Shown in pieces: positions 19,133 to 27,999 of a stretch of DNA of 33,045 nt (position 1 is the stretch's first letter; each line of letters begins with the position of its first letter). The stretch is from Chara braunii. Its lineage: Eukaryota > Streptophyta > Charophyceae > Charales > Characeae. The DNA lies in contig BFEA01000241.1 of NCBI GenBank assembly GCA_003427395.1, positions 1,376,632 to 1,409,676 of the forward strand, given 5' to 3'. Below the pieces are notes generated by a model, which worked only from the letters and a program-made list of their open reading frames with translations, made no database searches and was not told the DNA's origin. The position numbers and the translations under genes were made by a program.

Positions 19133-19519
19133 AGAACAGCATTTTAACTTGTTTATACAGATATTTGAATTGACCACCGGTTATACGGGAACCTCGGGAG
19201 CTAGGCACATAGTTCTCAGCTAGTCCCGTGAGTGGTGAGGGCACTCATAGGCAGTGTCTAATGGTCAACTAACCAAGGTCTTAACCTATGAGTCCCTCTA
19301 AGCACTAACCTAGCACAGCTCCGATCATATATGGCTACTGTTTTTCAGTTGTTGAGTATGCTGGTTGTGATGTGAGCTAATGTGATATCATAGTCTATGT
19401 GAATGTGTGTGGTTGCTTTCTGCTACGAATGAGCCTTGCTTCTGTCTGTTCGCTAGGGAGAATCAACCAGTGGTAATGGTGGAGACCTGGACCGTCGTCT
19501 AACAGCTACCCCCAACCAA

Positions 19520-19523
<4 letters not shown>
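19133..19523. other. no gene recognised
   Basis: Sequence between retroposon copies with no ORF over 60 codons entirely inside it and no repeat seen. It may be the pre-insertion host DNA. Confidence 0.4.
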
Positions 19524-19551
<28 letters not shown>

Positions 19552-19668
19552 CAAAACCAAACCCCCTTTAGTGCTAGTGGTGCTGACATCAGTCACCACT
19601 AGCACCCAGGGAGAGGCTCCATCTATTTGTGGGGAGCATCACCTGCTGGAAAACGGGTCCAGCGTCCC
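19524..19668 (-). mobile_element. short poly(A) retroposon, copy 3
   Basis: A 28-base T-run, then a perfect 12-bp variable hairpin, GTGCTAGTGGTG (19571-19582) with CACCACTAGCAC (19594-19605), loop CTGACATCAGT. The constant GCTCCATCTATT and CACCTGCTGG segments follow, ending in GTCCC. Confidence 0.85.
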
Positions 19669-19689
19669 TTTACAATAAGAACAATGCAG

Positions 19690-19845
19690 CGTGATAACCC
19701 ACCACCCCGAAATGGGTCCACTGAGGTAGAATAGTAGGGACAGGGGGTGCGCTGGGAGTATTAACGAGGGGATGGGTAGGGTAGGTGGCTGCCGCTGCCA
19801 GCAATCACCGCAGGTCTGGTCCTTGGCCTCGACAACACCCTGGGC

Positions 19846-19882
<37 letters not shown>
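19690..19882 (+). mobile_element. second poly(A)-tailed retroposon type
   Basis: A plus-strand segment ends in a 33-base A-run (19850-19882). Its GAGGTAGAATAG...GGGGGTGCGCTGGGAG part resembles, at perhaps 65 percent, the minus strand of 18870-18790, which also ends in a poly(A) (T-runs at 18760-18790). This indicates another dispersed retroposed sequence; no Pol III boxes were identified. Confidence 0.4.
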
Positions 19883-19883
<1 letters not shown>

Positions 19884-20078
19884 CCCCCATAGGTGAACCC
19901 TTGTTTTTCCTGTGTTTTTAGAGAGATCCTAGCCTTATCATCATCGGATCCCTCTGGTTATTCTTTGGATTCTTGTGGAAGTTATTCAAACCTAGAGCGT
20001 GTCCATTTCTATATTTGTTCTGATCAGTTGAATATTATCTGATCCGTGGTCCATTAGGCCACATATTAAAAATAGAAA

Positions 20079-20260
20079 AGGAGGCGGCGTAGGCCTCCTG
20101 ACCAACGGGCCTAGCTGGTACACCCATGAACTGTTGAAATACAGACTGCAGATCGTATCCCAATGTGATCAGATGAGCAGAACGATGAGCAGAATGAGAT
20201 AACTCTGGATTACCTGGGGCCGATCATTTCAATAATGATATATACCAAGGCCGTCGCCCT
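20079..20260 (+). mobile_element. tRNA-related SINE unit
   Basis: GGGCCTAGCTGGTACACC (A-box-like), then CATGAACTGTTGAAATACAG, and GATCGTATCCC (B-box-like) at tRNA spacing. The downstream GATTACCTGGGGC and CAAGGC-GTYGCCC parts match the sequence 3' of the tandem SINE at 7330-7445, so both loci belong to one family. Confidence 0.55.
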
Positions 20261-20261
20261 A

Positions 20262-20309
20262 TCAAATATATGGCCCCAAGTGCAATTATAACTCATTTTT
20301 GTGACTCCC
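20262..20309. mobile_element. solo right end of the 17.6-kb MITE family
   Basis: GTGCAATTATAACTCATTTT, then TGTGACTCCC, matches the right arm of the 17564-17732 MITE with few differences. The left arm is missing. Confidence 0.7.
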
Positions 20310-20469
20310 GCATAGTTTCCCCATCTATATATATATATAGGCCTCCTTAGTTGGAATTATGTTCTGGAACAAGGTTGAAATAGGACTACACTTGAACAGA
20401 ATCTGTTCTGCAAACCTGGATGACAACAAAAAAGGCCTGTGGGTTCCTGACACCACCACTGTCCAGCAG

Positions 20470-20472
<3 letters not shown>

Positions 20473-20516
<44 letters not shown>

Positions 20517-20571
20517 GGGACAAAGCTCCAATCTATTTGTGGGAGCAGCACCTGCTGGGAATCGGGATAGT
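20473..20571 (-). mobile_element. short poly(A) retroposon, copy 4 (lacks variable hairpin)
   Basis: A 40-base T-run is followed after a few bases by AAGCTCCAATCTATTTGTGG and GCACCTGCTGGGAATCGGG. The variable hairpin is absent and the last constant stem is degraded. Confidence 0.65.
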
Positions 20572-20744
20572 CGAAGGAGACATTAATAGTTGAAAAGTAC
20601 CGGGGCCATTACCCGGCTTCGGCTTAGAGAAACGAACTTGAGCACAACTCAGAGAAGCACTAGCAAACTTTTAGGAATACAGAACCAACTTCTGCTATCT
20701 ACTAGAGCTGGTTAATGCTCCCAGGCAGGCCACTAAGTACTCCA

Positions 20745-20870
20745 GCCTGTCAACCTCTCCTTTTTTTTGTTTTTTCTCTTACCACCACCAGGATAGAGGT
20801 CTTGCACAAGGGCCCATTGCCAAAAACAAAAAAAAAAAAAAAAAAAAAAAAAAAGCCTGTCAACCTCTCC
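20745..20870 (+). mobile_element. ~94-bp retroposed fragment with 16-bp target-site duplication
   Basis: GCCTGTCAACCTCTCC is present at 20745-20760 and exactly again at 20855-20870. Between them is a body of about 64 bases (T-rich start, then CACCACCAGGATAGAGGTCTTG) ending in a long A-run. Long exact duplication plus poly(A) is the signature of LINE-driven target-primed reverse transcription. The source RNA is unknown. Confidence 0.85.
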
Positions 20871-20878
20871 ACCTCTAC

Positions 20879-20949
20879 AAAAAAAAAAAAAAAAAAAAAA
20901 AAAAAAGCAACCCCCCCCCTTTTTTTTTTTTTTTTTTTTTAAAAAAAAA
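20879..20949. repeat. abutting A-run, C-run, T-run and A-run
   Basis: A-run 20879-20906, GCAA, a C-run, T-run 20920-20940, then nine As. This looks like poly(A) tails of two oppositely oriented insertions meeting tail to tail. Confidence 0.8.
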
Positions 20950-21060
20950 CGCCTTCACCAGTGTTAGTGCTCCTGATAAGAGCAGACACCACTAACACCT
21001 GGGGAGAGGCTCCATCTATTGGTGGGGAAATCACCTGCTGGAAAACGGGTCCGGCGTCCC
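20920..21060 (-). mobile_element. short poly(A) retroposon, copy 5
   Basis: After the T-run the variable hairpin is GTGTTAGTG (20961-20969) with CACTAACAC (20990-20998), loop containing CTGATAAGAGCAGA as in copy 2. Both constant hairpins are present and the end is GGCGTCCC. Confidence 0.8.
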
Positions 21061-21623
21061 ATTTACGGAGGCAACATCAACCAAATACGTCTTCCACTCT
21101 ACTCTTGACTGAGTGGTCTGTGTCTGTTGTTACTAGACTTAACAGTTAGACTACAATTTTTTTTAGACTATAATTTTACTCAGTCACCACACCTAAACAA
21201 GGAAAATCTATGCAACAATATGTGCAGTACATCTGTTCATTCACATCAATCAGGCAAACATACAGGGATGGTGGATCCGATGTCCAGCGTGTGGCAGGGG
21301 GGTTGCAGATACCTGGAATTGAGCCCAGACTAATAAGCTACAGGGGGAGACAAGATAGGAGGATAAAGTTAGCAATGATGTTCCGAAGGCATACACAGAA
21401 ATCACAGACAATCTAGGACAATCTTAAATAAGACAAGAGTTTATAATTTAAAGAAGGAATTCAAAACCGATAAACAATATAAATCAAGGAGTTCCTTTCA
21501 TTTGAACAAATGGCCTGTGATGGCCCAGCACCTCCTCACCAACCCAAATTTCGCCATCCTTCTTGCAGTAGTTGCTATGAAATTGAAATGAAATCATGTT
21601 GACGTGTCTGAAGACAGTGGTGG
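21061..21623. other. no gene recognised; probable DIRS end region
   Basis: Sequence 5' of the tyrosine recombinase ORF. The terminal repeats of the DIRS element should lie here, but I could not find a match to 32362-32640. No convincing ORF. Confidence 0.35.
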
Positions 21624-22694
21624 TTGGAGCGCATACTGGGGCAGAGCCTTGGAGATGCACAACAACCAGAGAGGCCTCTAGTTGCCTCCTATGCCTCTGG
21701 CTTGATGGGAGGGATTGAGCTGATAGCTCAGTTTGGCTCTGGTCGTGGAAAGGAGAAGGAAAGAGGACGCATGCTCAACTTGATTCTTTGGTGGCTTGCT
21801 GTTAATTCAGTTGGCCGTGGTCTTCATATAACTGCTGCGACCTACATGTACTTGCCTTCCTCGAGGGGTGCTGGTTGCCTAAGTTGCGAATCCGTTCTCG
21901 GCGTCCATTTGCCGCAGTTAGCACTGTGGAAGGTAGCATTAGTTGTCTGAGTACCTGTTTCAAATACCTAGGTTGAGAGGGTGACCGGAATCCTTGTGAT
22001 TCAGTGAAGATCAAAATGTATCGGCGTTCTTACCGAAATTACGCACTTAGCCTAGGAGTTTTTGAGGAACAGGCGCCTCCTATGACGCGGGAGAAGATGA
22101 CCCGATTGCGGGAAGTGATTAAGGAGAAGATGAAGAGACAGAAAGGGTGGCGTTATGCAGAGTCCTTGCGGGATCCGTGCATCATCTCGTATCTGTGGTG
22201 GAGTTGGCACCGTGGCGGAGAAGGGTTGCGACTCAGAGACACAAAAATCGATGCTGAAGTTCGATTGGCTCAATCTGCTCACACAAAGACCCAGCTTCGA
22301 GGAAAATCTGTTGTAATTAATTTGGAAGAGTTTACTGGGCGAGGCACGACCTTCTTAGAATTTTATGAGAAACTGCGGAGATGCTATGTTGAACTAAAAG
22401 CTGATCCCCAGGGTGCCGTTTTTTTTTTGTTTTTTTTTTTTTTTTTTTTTTTTTGAAAAACGGGCCCTGTGCGTGAACACCAAAGGGGTATTGACACTTA
22501 GAACCTTCAACAACCGACTGAAGAAGTGGTTGTGGGAAGCGGGTTTGAGTGCAACAGAGAGCAGTCACAGTTTCCGTGTAGGTTGGTTACGAGAAGGAAG
22601 GAATAAGGTAAGGGTGGTCTTTAGAAAGAATGCTCGGTCAGGGAACTTGGAGGAGCTTCACCTCATTTATCCGATATGGCTATGGATGTCATAG
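21624..22694 (+). pseudogene. tyrosine recombinase of a DIRS/Kangaroo-like retrotransposon
   Basis: The integrase of DIRS-class elements, which inserts circular DNA copies by Arg/His/Tyr site-specific recombination. Part 1 (21624-21950) fits the N-terminal core-binding region. Part 2 (22004-22418) holds YLWWSWHRGGEGLRLRDTKI, the first-Arg box (Arg at about 22211). Part 3 (22455-22694) holds LRTFNNRLKKWLWEAGLSAT and then HSFRVG, the H-x-x-R box (about 22566-22577). A 36-base T-rich tract at 22419-22454 splits parts 2 and 3 and changes frame; parts 1 and 2 are also in different frames. The catalytic Tyr is uncertain (IYPIW is a candidate). It runs opposite to the RT gene, and its TAG stop touches the RT-side stop. 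Confidence 0.75.
22419..22454 (-). repeat. poly(T) tract inserted in the recombinase gene
   Basis: Thirty-five Ts with one G replace a few codons between the R and HxxR boxes. This is probably the poly(A) remnant of a minus-strand retroposon whose body was lost. It inactivates the gene by frameshift. Confidence 0.75.
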
Positions 22695-24195
22695 TCAAAG
22701 TGGTTCTCGGTAGGGAAATTCTTCTTGCCACCAAATTGAATCGAAAGGAAGCCAGGTTAGAGGTTCCGAGCGCACCCTCCAGCTCGGCCAGCAGGTAGAC
22801 ATTTGCGTCCATATTTTTTCTTCCTTGGAGGGCTTCATTTCCATGATGGCCGGGTACCAGGCAGTTCTTGACGACCTTGGGGTGATGAGGACGTACTCGC
22901 CTCCGAAGTGCTTCATGCATTTGATGATTGAGCTGAGGTTGGCGGGAATAGCCAGAGGCAAAAATCTTGCTCCTGCTGGAACTGCAACCAGTCCGCTGCG
23001 AGTGTGTCTACATCACTGCAACCTGCACACAACAATTGAGACAGAAAGGACTTCACCACATGATGAACATCCGAGGTGAAGAGATCCGGCGCCGGTACTC
23101 CGAACCTTTTGAAGAGGAGTGATACTATGCGAGGCGCCAATCCCCAGTCAGTGGGGTCCCTCCATTTGGACAGTTCGTCAACCTTGGTGTTCAGGCTTCT
23201 CGGAACCCAGGTTGGTTTAAGCTGCCCGTTGGTTTCCAGTAGGAACATAGCAATGCGCCTTAGAAGTTGGTTCATCCTCTCATTTGGCGTGGTCCAGTTC
23301 TTCAGCAGAGACGTGATGCCTGCGTTGTCTCCTACTACTTTGATCGCTTCTGATGTTGAGGGGCCAAGTCCTCTTCTCTGCAACAATAGCAAGGTGGTTA
23401 GTACCTCGTATAGTTCCCTGTGCGTGCTAGAACTGCCGATCAAGTGGCCCGGTAGCAGAATCTTGACCCTTTCGTCCATCCCGTCCTCGTGGTAGATGAG
23501 GGCGCCTATCGCATCTTCGGATGCATCGATCTGTATTGTAATCCCAGTTGGCCTGTTTGGCCAGTTGTTGCCTTGCAGCTTTGGGAGGTTTGTGGTCGAC
23601 CAGACCAGGTCTTCTCTGATTCCCTCGGACAGCGGGACTTCGCTGTCCCAGTTGGAAGGTTAAATGGCGTTCTGCAGGTGCGAGCAGAATGTCGTAGCGG
23701 GGTGGAAAGCTCTAGCTAGTGCTACCATACCAGCTTTCCCGCTGTGGAGGAAAGTTGCCTACTGGTCACTCTTTCTTGTGAGAGGAGTGAGTGAATAAGA
23801 TTTAAGATCCCTTGTGCTTTTTTCGGGGGAGTGGAGATCAGTTTTTGGTGAGAGTCTACCAAGAAGCCAAGGAACTTGACATGATGAGAGGGCAAGAAGG
23901 AGCATTTGTCCAAACTTAGGAAGAACCCGAGGTTGTGCAGAGTGCTGGAGTAGATGAAGGACAGCCAGAGGGACTGGACAAGTGACGGGCATACGGTGAG
24001 TGAGTCACCTATATAAGAGAAGATGGAAAAAGCTTGTGCGCAAAAAACTGCCATTACCTCTTGCATGATGGTGGTGAAGGTTCAGCATGCTGAAGATATG
24101 CCGAAGCATAGTGTATTGAAGTGCTAAAAGCGGCCTCACCACTCAAAGGCAGGGAACTTTTGAGTTAGCCTGTTGACCTTGACGTGGTAATATCC
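22695..24195 (-). pseudogene. DIRS RT (C-terminal half) and RNase H
   Basis: Second half of the reverse transcriptase plus RNase H of a DIRS-type retrotransposon. From 24195 down: GYYHVKVNRLTQKFPAFEW, FNTLCFGISSA, YIGDSL (about 24015, the YxDD box with Gly for the first Asp), and KCSFLPSHHVKFLGFLVD. RNase H follows with its first Asp (ITIQIDASEDAIGALIY, about 23550), Glu (SSTHRELYE), Asp (VVGDNAG) and Asp (NTKVDELSKWRDPTDWG). After that come PDLFTSD, LFPP and, in another frame, YVLITPRSSRTAWYP. Frameshifts occur near 23700, 23560 and 22960, with in-frame stops near 24100. Its first half is at 30254-32360, split off by the LINE. Confidence 0.85.
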
Positions 24196-24329
24196 TTTTT
24201 TTTTTTTCTTTTTTTTTTTTACAAGAAAAGCCCTTGTGTAAGCCCTCAGCAGGATCGAGGGCTTATCTTCCGGGCTGCTCCATCTATTGGTGGGGAGCGG
24301 CACCTGCTGGAAACTGGGTCCAGCGTCCC
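24196..24329 (-). mobile_element. 3' tail of the LINE, matching the short retroposon family (copy 6)
   Basis: A 25-base T-rich run, then variable hairpin AAGCCCT (24240-24246) with AGGGCTT (24258-24264), the GCTCCATCTATTGGTGG hairpin, and CACCTGCTGG...CCAGCGTCCC. Because the T-run abuts the DIRS RT codons GYYHV, and the LINE body lies just beyond, this is best read as the LINE's own 3' end. A separate insertion of the short retroposon at the same point is the alternative. Confidence 0.6.
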
Positions 24330-25020
24330 ACATATACAATTGAGAACACAAAAGTTAGCAATCGAAGTTCAGTTGGCTGTGCTTGTTCCCATGTCCCTCC
24401 GTGTCCCCGATGTCCCATGGAGCTGCTATAATTCCCAATCCCAAGTTGGGGCACCCCTTACAGACTTGGACAGCCATACTCAGCAGCCCCCCTAAACAAA
24501 GCCTGTAGTTTCAGAAAGCCATTTCGGCCTTTGGACCCTTAAACCCCTTTACCCTTCAGCCATTGGATCCTTAAACCCCTTTACCCTTTAGCCCCTTGAT
24601 TCTCTGCCAACCTCCTGGATCCCTGCTTGCCCTGCTGCCTGCCCTTCGCTTCCTATTCGTCTTCCTTAGCCTAGCAGAACCGAGGGGTAGAGTATCTGTT
24701 CCTGTTCGTAGCTCCCCCTGCAACCAAAAACCCTGTATCCCGCCATGGCTGTGCCTGGCTTATTGTTGATCGTCACCGTCCTTGTCATCCACTGCGACAG
24801 GGTAGGAGAGGGGGAGCAACAGGCAAAAAACAGTGCGGCCTTATTATCAGGCTGCCCTCTTCATCCACAGACTCGGCTCACTCGGGCCTGTAGCGTCCCA
24901 TCCTGAGTTATCACTCCATCAATTCCGGTCTTCCGTTGCCAATCACTCCAACAGCCCCTTTTGGCCCGTCCTGTCAAACCCAGNCGTCAGGAGCCACACA
25001 GCTGCNGATCAAGTGATCTG
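24330..25020 (-). mobile_element. LINE 3' untranslated region
   Basis: Sequence between the last LINE coding segment and its tail, without coding potential. It includes a 32-bp tandem pair (24533-24564 and 24565-24596, core CTTAAACCCCTTTACCCTT) and undetermined bases at 24984, 25006, 25029 and 25036. Confidence 0.5.
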
Positions 25021-27189
25021 AAGGGTGANTGCCTGNGGCGGGGCGAGTGCGGGGATGGGAGACGCTGCACGGGGGGGAAGCGACGAGCTTGGCAGGGCTG
25101 GCGGGGGGAGGTGGGGTGACAGGGCAATCGGCACTGGGGTAGGGAGCAGCACAAAGTTAGGTTGGAGGTACGGGACCTGGAAGTCGGTAAAGGGTTTCCT
25201 CTGCCAGCCAGGTTCCGTTTTCCTCCAAGGTTTCCACGTAATATGAAGGTCGGTATCAAGTTCCGAGAACAAATTGCCAGGGTCTTGCCAAGTGAGCATG
25301 TAGGCTTATCGGATGACATCCCTGGTAGGAGGGTCTTTTTCCTCCAGAAGATCCCGCTTCATAGCCTTCCAGGCTTCGTGGGTGTTAGTCCTGATCTGTT
25401 CTTCCACAGCTTGTTGAGCCTGCATCAGGCCAAATTGGTGGTCTTCCTTTCGAACGAGCATCTAGCTCTCCAAGCCAGCATAAGAAGGTGCAGCCTTGTA
25501 TATGAAAAGAGGTTAGTCGCAAACGGAGACCAGCGAGCCAGCAGGTGACGATTCTCCCTGAGCATCAAGAGGTCGATATCCCAGGGTATGTGATATCCTG
25601 TGAGGGAGTGAAAGGCCGCATCCCACCATCGCCATAGCTGGGTTACCATCGGGCAAGCCAGGAGTCAATGTTCTAGAGTCGCCCTGGCCGGTGTACGAGC
25701 GCAATATGCGCAGATCGAGGATAACTTGCCTTGCTGCTCCAATTTGGTCGTGGACACTATCCAGTCGGGGGTGGGGAGGCAGTGGTGGAGGATCTGCCAC
25801 TGCAGAGACCTATGGTTTGTAGGCATGATCCTTGCATACCTGGACCAGTCAAAAGCCTGTGACAGTTTATGGTCCAGCGGCGAGTCACGCTGCCATCTGT
25901 TCGCTACCGTTTGACTGATCGGCAGGGTTTGTCGAGATGTTCGGTATCCTCCTTTGACTGTGTAGTTCCATATGTACATTGGTTTGGAGCCTGGCCACTC
26001 CCATTCAGCCGGGTCAAAGGGGAGGTTGGCCACAGGAGTGGTGGTCTCATATGCATAGTAGCCATTTTCCTGGTCCCCCACCACTCTCACCTGCATCAGT
26101 CCCCCCCATGTTCTTGTAGTGTCCAGTCTGTCATTTCTTACCAGTTTTGTGAATGTGGCCCCAGGCAAATGGGGTTTGTAGGCTTCCAGTTCGCAGGACC
26201 CGTGATTGTTGTCCTTCACCTTAAATATGACTAGGTGGGTCGGAGAGTCCGAGTACCTGGCGACCCAGTCATCCCGGCGGACTGTTGGGCCCTCCTTAAG
26301 GGTGAGATGCCTGACATTGCCAGGCAATGGGGAGGGCCTCTTTCAGCAGGCTAGCCTTTTCTTCCACATTTTTGGCATGCTTGAGTTTACGCTGTAGTTG
26401 GGCAGGGGTCGCCCATTCCCCCCCCACCGGGTCCCACAAGTCCCCAACCGTGAACACCCCTTTGACCCAAGTCAGCCAGGGGGAGTTGGTTGTCACGGGG
26501 AAGGGCTGGCCTGATTCTTGCAGGATATGCGGGTTGCCAAAGAGGGGCTGCCTCCATATGTCATGCCACCTGTTCGGAGGGTGTTTTTGTCGGGGGCCCC
26601 TCCGTCTCCAAAGTTTAATCATAGATGGCCAGAGCGGGTCCGCCATTATGTCCAGCTTTGTATCATAGGCCGGATCAAGCGGGTGTGGTGGGTGCGTCCG
26701 TTTGGGAGGCGTTGGAATAGTCCAGTGACTGTTTGTCAACCATTGGAACGGGTGGACCTTTCCCGGAGCCTCATTTTGAGGGGCCAGGTTGGTTAATTGC
26801 AGGCAGGCCAGCGGCTTCCAGGGAATGTCGTTCCCTATGAAGAAGCGGACCAGGACTTCAAAAATGAGCGCCTCGGTCTGTCTTTCCGGGTCTAAGATTC
26901 CCAATCCCCCTTTGGCTCTAGGCTGTGTCAGCACGTCCCACTTCACCCTGTTGAGGCAACCCTGAGTTTTAACGCTATTTTTTCATAGGTACGTCGTGAG
27001 GGCTTTCTTCAGTCTTGTGTGCTACCGCTTGGTCAGCGGCCAAACTGCCAGTTTATACCAGACGGCCGCCAGAATGACACTATTAATTGCTAGAGTGCGC
27101 CCCACCAGTGATGTATGCAGACCCTCCCTGTTGGCCAGGCGATCTATGGCCATGTTAACCAACATGTCCCCATGGTCCGACTGGGGACC
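25020..27189 (-). pseudogene. LINE ORF2, region after the RT domain, with zinc-binding C-terminus
   Basis: 3' part of a non-LTR retrotransposon polyprotein. In minus-strand order: TSLVGRTLAINSVILAAVWY (27105-27050, the LS-x-GR segment), WDVLTQPRAKGGLGILDPE (26940-26885, the PK-GGLG segment), KGVFTVGDLWD, and QWQILHHCLPTPDW leading to the zinc-binding motif CAYC...ATLEH (near 25700-25668, the zf-RVT type). Then comes FSYTRLHLLMLAWRARCSFE and a charged tail. Two ORFs of about 220 codons remain open (26946-26296, 26327-25665), with few frameshifts. The 5' continuation is at 29937-30253, beyond the 2.74-kb insertion. Confidence 0.85.
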
Positions 27190-27424
27190 TATGTGACGCG
27201 CAACCTCACGCCTGGTGCTGTCTTCCGTTCGAAGTGCTAAAGGTGCGGAAAGAGGGCCCAGAAAAACAACAAAATGGGGTGTGCCATGAATTTTTGGAAA
27301 ATTGAGTGTGGGGAAACAGACAAAACTGAAATCCCCCATGTTGGCCCGATGAAGTACTAAGTCGGTTGCGTCACGAAATGCGTGCGTGGGCACGGCACGA
27401 AAAGAGAAAAATCCAAATCCAAAT

Positions 27425-27973
27425 TCAATCCAAAAAGTATTGTCGAACTTTCCACCGCGCTGTGGATCTTCGTTTAGAGCGGAAGGGCTTTGGTACACTT
27501 CGCGTGTCCCGTTTCCGTATCAAGTCCCGACGTCGCTCGCTGGTCAGTTTAGAGTCCGACGTGGAGGGTCTCAGTCGCGTGGCTCTTTCCTTGTGCTCGT
27601 CTTCACTCCGTATCCGGTAGTGGAAGCTCTTTGATTCGTAGCGATCGAAACGCTGGCACTCCGTGCACAGGGTTCGAGGCCAATGGGGCGCCACTGCCGT
27701 CCATGGAATGACGATCAGCTCGTTAAACGGCAACAATACTGAGTAAGGCGGGTAGTGCGTATCGACAATAACAAAGCCCGCATCCACAAATCCAGAACAA
27801 CGATTTTCGGGAGGGAAGTAATATCGTCCGCCGATCGGTGCGACAGCTTCTCGTACGTCCCACTCACAAACACGTGTCCTTTCCTCATTGTAAGGGAAGG
27901 GGAGCGTTGGCGCGGGAGATACGGGAGGCTGACGCCCAATCGGGGTACGACCGTCAATCCACATATCAATCAA
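27425..27973 (-). CDS. unknown conserved domain protein, copy 2
   Basis: A 183-codon ORF, unrecognised. Residues about 20-110 carry LPFPYNEER, DVREAVAPIGG, YYFPPENRC, GFVIVDTHY, PFNELIVIPWTAV, W-PR and C-x2-C, all matched in order by the copy at 14406-14929. The C-terminal 70 residues are strongly basic (RRRDLIRKRD, RSKRRS), suggesting nucleic-acid binding. It starts 41 bases from an AT-rich TTGATTGATTGATATG segment and is the only substantial ORF in the nested element. It may be a Gag-like or regulatory protein; no function is claimed. Confidence 0.5.
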   Translation of the reverse strand: MIDMWIDGRTPIGRQPPVSPAPTLPFPYNEERTRVCEWDVREAVAPIGGRYYFPPENRCSGFVDAGFVIVDTHYPPYSVLLPFNELIVIPWTAVAPHWPRTLCTECQRFDRYESKSFHYRIRSEDEHKERATRLRPSTSDSKLTSERRRDLIRKRDTRSVPKPFRSKRRSTARWKVRQYFLD

Positions 27974-27999
27974 TCAAAAATGAGTTTGCAACAACCCCG

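Noticed and set aside
18985-21060. Hammerhead or HDV-like ribozyme in the short retroposon family
   Set aside because: CTGATAA in the loop superficially resembles the hammerhead CTGATGA core, but the required G-A step and GAAA segment are missing, and the constant hairpins do not fit the HDV nested pseudoknot.
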